Of a DNA stretch of 64,000 nt, positions 61,774-64,000 are shown in pieces; the first letter of the stretch is position 1; each line of letters opens with the position of its first letter. The DNA is taken from positions 92,571,157 to 92,635,156 of the forward strand of contig NC_080680.1 in assembly GCF_030445035.2 (NCBI RefSeq), given 5' to 3'. This DNA is from Dasypus novemcinctus. Taxonomy: Eukaryota; Chordata; Mammalia; Cingulata; Dasypodidae. Under the pieces are notes generated by a model. It saw only the letters and a program-made list of their open reading frames with translations. It was not told the DNA's origin and did no database searches. Position numbers and translations under genes: made by a program.

Positions 61774-61809
61774 GGGGGGTGGGGGGGGTGGGGGGGTGGG
61801 GGAGGGGGG
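61774..61809 (+). repeat. G-run tract, likely G-quadruplex
   Basis: Five runs of 5-8 guanines are separated by single T or A bases. The single-base loops predict a very stable parallel quadruplex on the plus strand, ~1.3 kb upstream of the NR6A1 ATG. Confidence 0.75.
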
Positions 61810-62430
61810 AGCAAGCAACGACACAGACACATGGACAAGCCAACCGAGTGGCGGGAGATAGGAAGTATACACTGACCGCCAGTGAGGAAGCGGCGGGATA
61901 ACGTGATAGAGACAGGCACAGCACCAACGTTCTCGTTCTTTGTCTCCAAGCAGGCCAGGTAGGGCTTAGATTCTGGCGGCAGCCGCGAAGAGGTTTTCCC
62001 TGAGAGGGTCGAGGAAAGCGGGCGCCCGGGCAGGTTCCAGAGGTTGGAGGCCGCGCGCCACCTGGTGGCTGCGGGAAGTGGACTCGGCCGTGAGCAACTC
62101 AGACGCCTCAGAATCCCGAATGCCGGGAAAATGAGGCGGGGAGCAGAGATCTCCCAACTGGACCCCGTCCCTACTCCACCCCTACTTTACAGATAGCGAA
62201 ACTGAGGGGAGAAGAAGGCGAGCGAGGCCGAGGTAACAAGCCTCTCTTAGGGCTTCAAGTCATCTGGACGTGTCTTTAATGGCACTAATGGTCCCATTTT
62301 TTGGTTTGCCCATCTGTTCTATGGACAAGGGGGGAAATGAAAGACGAGGAAGAGAAACTTTAGCATTTCCCGCCCACCCGGAGGTAAAAGGCTTTAAAGA
62401 CCTCCCCGGAAAGCAGAGTTTTATAGACCC

Positions 62431-62438
62431 ATTTGCAT
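62431..62438 (+). promoter_or_regulatory. Octamer motif (ATTTGCAT)
   Basis: A perfect POU/OCT octamer (ATGCAAAT on the other strand), ~660 bp upstream of the NR6A1 ATG and at the edge of its CpG island. Motif match only; functional meaning discussed under findings. Confidence 0.45.
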
Positions 62439-62576
62439 ACGAACGCAGTCTCTTAGAGTTAAACGCCGGTCCTTTAATCTCCGGTCCAATTTGCCCTGCC
62501 GCGGCGTTGGAAGGCCCTTCCGATTACCTCTAAACCTCGCCCCCTAGGAGCCCCGCCTACAGGGCTGGGCTTCGTT

Positions 62577-62584
62577 GCACGTGC
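62577..62584 (+). promoter_or_regulatory. Palindromic E-box (GCACGTGC)
   Basis: A perfect CACGTG with symmetric flanks, a class bound by MYC/MAX and USF, ~520 bp upstream of the NR6A1 ATG. Motif match only. Confidence 0.35.
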
Positions 62585-62845
62585 ACCACCGGTTCCTTTA
62601 CAATCCGCCTCCTAGGGAAGACTCATTGTCGGGGTGGGGGGGATAAAAGGAGTCGTAGAGAGCCTTGACCTTGTATAAATCACAGTAAGAGCAATCCCTG
62701 AATTTACCGCTTAGCAAATATTTGCCAAAAGTATTGCTAGGGTTTCTGATATCTATAAGCCTTGGCTTCCTTCTCTCAGGAAGGCTTATACTTCCTGTCA
62801 CCCCTTCAGCTGGTGGGTTCCCGCGTGGTCGGCATCGCCGGATGG

Positions 62846-62864
62846 ACTCCAGTTCCCAGCGTGC
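62846..62864 (+). promoter_or_regulatory. ZNF143/THAP11-like site
   Basis: ACTCCAGTTCCCAGCGTGC resembles the ACTACAAnTCCCAGnnTGC motif bound by ZNF143 and THAP11 at CpG-island promoters, with differences in the left arm. It lies ~30 bp upstream of the CRE. Confidence 0.45.
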
Positions 62865-62893
62865 TCCGCAGGGCCGTGCGTGGCAGCGACGCA

Positions 62894-62901
62894 TGACGTC
62901 A
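62894..62901 (+). promoter_or_regulatory. Palindromic CRE (TGACGTCA)
   Basis: A perfect 8-bp cAMP response element, the CREB/ATF/CREM site, in a CpG island ~200 bp upstream of the NR6A1 ATG. CREs in CpG-island promoters this near the start are often functional; NR6A1 is highly expressed in male germ cells where CREM acts (established), so the link is plausible but inferred. Confidence 0.65.
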
Positions 62902-63056
62902 GGGGAGGGAGCTGGCCAGTGCTGAGGGGGCGCGGTGCGCAGGGGCGCGGAGCCCGGCGGCTAGCGGCCCAGAGAGCGCCGCGGCCGGGAGCCCGCCGGC
63001 CCCTGACAGCCCCCTCCCCCCGGCGGACGACGACGACCACGACGACGGCGCCGGTT

Positions 63057-63089
63057 ATGGCGGAGCAGCGCAGCCAGCGCGGGCCCTGA
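63057..63089 (+). promoter_or_regulatory. Upstream ORF in the NR6A1 leader (MAEQRSQRGP)
   Basis: A 10-codon AUG frame with G at -3 and G at +4, a stronger start context than the main ATG, ends in TGA ten bases before the NR6A1 start and in another frame. If within the mRNA it should reduce initiation at the main ATG or demand reinitiation. A weaker uORF (MTSGEGAGQC) starts at 62,893. Confidence 0.6.
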
Positions 63090-63099
63090 GCTCCACCGC

Positions 63100-63199
63100 A
63101 TGGAGCGGGACGAACGGCCGCCCAGCGGAGGGGGAGGCGGCGGGGGCTCGGCTGGGTTCCTGGAGCCGCCCGCCGCGCTCCCTCCGCCACCGCGCAACG
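63100..63199 (+). CDS. NR6A1: Nuclear receptor NR6A1 (GCNF), coding exon 1 only
   Basis: Encodes residues 1-33 plus one base of the orphan nuclear receptor germ cell nuclear factor, a DNA-binding repressor of pluripotency genes such as POU5F1. The translated start MERDERPPSG, seven glycines, SAGFLEPPAALPPPPRN matches the human N terminus except Arg6 for Pro. The exon ends AAC G|GTGGGT, phase 1, which fits the human continuation Gly-Phe. The DNA-binding and ligand-binding domains are on later exons beyond the right edge; intron 1 of this gene is very long in human. The A-box-like Gly/Pro-rich N terminus has no known fold. The main ATG has C at -3 and G at +4, a moderate context. Head-to-head placement with OLFML2A matches human 9q33.3. 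Confidence 0.95.
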
Positions 63200-64000
63200 G
63201 TGGGTGAGGGGCCCGCAGAGCCCGGGCTGAGAACTGGCCCCCTGTCCCCGACCCCAGGGACCCTCCCCTCTCACCCTAAGAAGCTGCAGCGCCTGAGGAC
63301 CCCGGCCCCCTCAGTGCGGGTCCTCAGCTCGGTCGTTCTCAGGGCTGACCCTGCCTCTTCTCCCGCGTCCTCCTCAGCGTGGACCCTCCTCCCTCTCCGT
63401 CCCCCGTAGTGCGGACCCTCCCCCTGCCGGGTCCCCTCCACACGGACCTACCCCTCCGGTACCCAGCCCCCCGTCCCCGCAGCGCGTCCCCTCCCCTCCC
63501 CCCGTCCCCGCAGCGCCACCCCCCACTCCCGTGCGCAGTGTGGGCTTCCACTCCCCCTCGGGACCCCTCGGCGCAGGGCGCTCCCTTCCGCCGCCTTACT
63601 CCCCGGGGTCCCCTCCGCCGGACTTCTCCCCCAAAGGGTCCCTTCAGCGCCGAATCCTTCCCCGGCCGCCTAGTCGGTCGCCGCCCAGCCCTCCCCCACG
63701 CGGGTCCTTGACCCTCCGCGGACGCCCTGGCCCTGCGAGCCGCCGCCACTCCCTGGAGCCCTGCGTGCCCTCTGCGCCTCACCATTCGAGGTCGCTTCCC
63801 GTGCCGTCCCCGTAACAGAGCCTCACCTCTGCGCGGACTGCTGCTAGTTTGGTTGTTTTTTTTATTCCTTTTTCGAACTCCCCCCCCCCCCCCCCGCCCC
63901 TTTCCTACCCCGCACTCCACTCCCCCCCCACTGCAGCCCACCCTCTGTCCCCTCCCCCGGCTCAGCCCTTCTCCCTCTTAGACGACCTCTTTCTGCTAAC
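63200..64000 (+). other. NR6A1: NR6A1 intron 1, start
   Basis: Begins GTGGGTGAGG. Very C-rich (CCCC-TCC patches), with a 16-bp poly-C run at 63,880-63,895. Long frames on both strands are composition artefacts. Confidence 0.75.

Larger units (their letters stand above)
61970..63860 (+). promoter_or_regulatory. NR6A1: NR6A1 CpG-island promoter, leader and start of intron 1
   Basis: A long CpG-rich tract centred on exon 1, with the densest part from ~62,800 to 63,800. It includes the 5' leader, the first coding exon and the C-rich start of intron 1. A TATA-like GATAAAAGG lies at 62,642-62,650 and a TATAAAT at ~62,673, but whether they are used is unknown. Several factor motifs are listed separately. 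Confidence 0.8.

Noticed and set aside
62598..62894. 98-codon minus-strand frame upstream of NR6A1
   Set aside because: It overlaps the promoter motifs, lacks similarity, and its composition changes abruptly at the CpG-island edge, as in noncoding DNA.
62798..63941. Long minus-strand frames over NR6A1 exon 1 and intron 1
   Set aside because: CpG-island composition (Arg/Gly/Pro-rich translation) explains them; no splice or similarity support for an antisense gene.

Overview
The window is vertebrate nuclear DNA from a placental mammal, almost certainly a xenarthran and most likely an armadillo (Dasypus-type). The main clue is a large set of tRNA-headed SINEs of the armadillo DAS type: a GC-rich body, a CT-rich tail, and a head that looks like a tRNA gene. 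Some are ~400-bp long forms and others are dimers of a short tRNA-like unit. They sit among older mammalian repeats (MIR, L2, MER5/MER20-type hAT elements, L1). There is no bacterial or phage content; the short open frames across most of the window are chance.

Two protein-coding genes are supported, arranged head to head as on human 9q33.3. OLFML2A (olfactomedin-like 2A) is complete on the minus strand. Its eight coding exons run from 57,376 down to the stop at 32,640. Their splice phases fit and join into a 648-residue secreted protein with a signal peptide, two tandem CxCxC modules, a coiled coil, a Thr/Pro-rich linker and a C-terminal olfactomedin domain. NR6A1 (germ cell nuclear factor, an orphan nuclear receptor) starts on the plus strand at 63,100. 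Only its first coding exon (33 codons plus one base) and the start of intron 1 are in the window.

Layout: 1-30.6 kb is the 3' flank of OLFML2A. It has no supportable gene. It holds three related solo-LTR-like elements, a large antisense L1 nest (7.9-15.9 kb) riddled with DAS SINEs, an inverted pair of composite SINEs (16.8-17.8 kb), and a broken LINE split by a solo LTR (21.7-23.4 kb). The OLFML2A 3' UTR probably covers ~30.7-32.6 kb. Exons 8 to 2 lie at 32.6-48.4 kb. The ~8.8-kb intron 1 begins with two tandem long DAS SINEs close to exon 2. Exon 1 lies in a CpG island at ~57.0-57.6 kb. The 5.7 kb between the two start codons holds L2, MIR, MER5 and DAS copies, then a strong G-run tract (61.77 kb) and the NR6A1 CpG-island promoter, with an octamer motif, an E-box, a ZNF143-like site, a palindromic CRE and upstream open reading frames.

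The two genes share an intergenic promoter region but not a known pathway: OLFML2A is an extracellular-matrix-type glycoprotein and NR6A1 a DNA-binding repressor. The most interesting observations are regulatory (the NR6A1 leader uORF, octamer and CRE; the NAGNAG acceptor of OLFML2A exon 2; SINEs placed where they could be exonised) and repeat-biological (a dimeric SINE that moves as one unit; composite SINEs with internal short repeats in inverted array). I did not find an undescribed multi-gene system.
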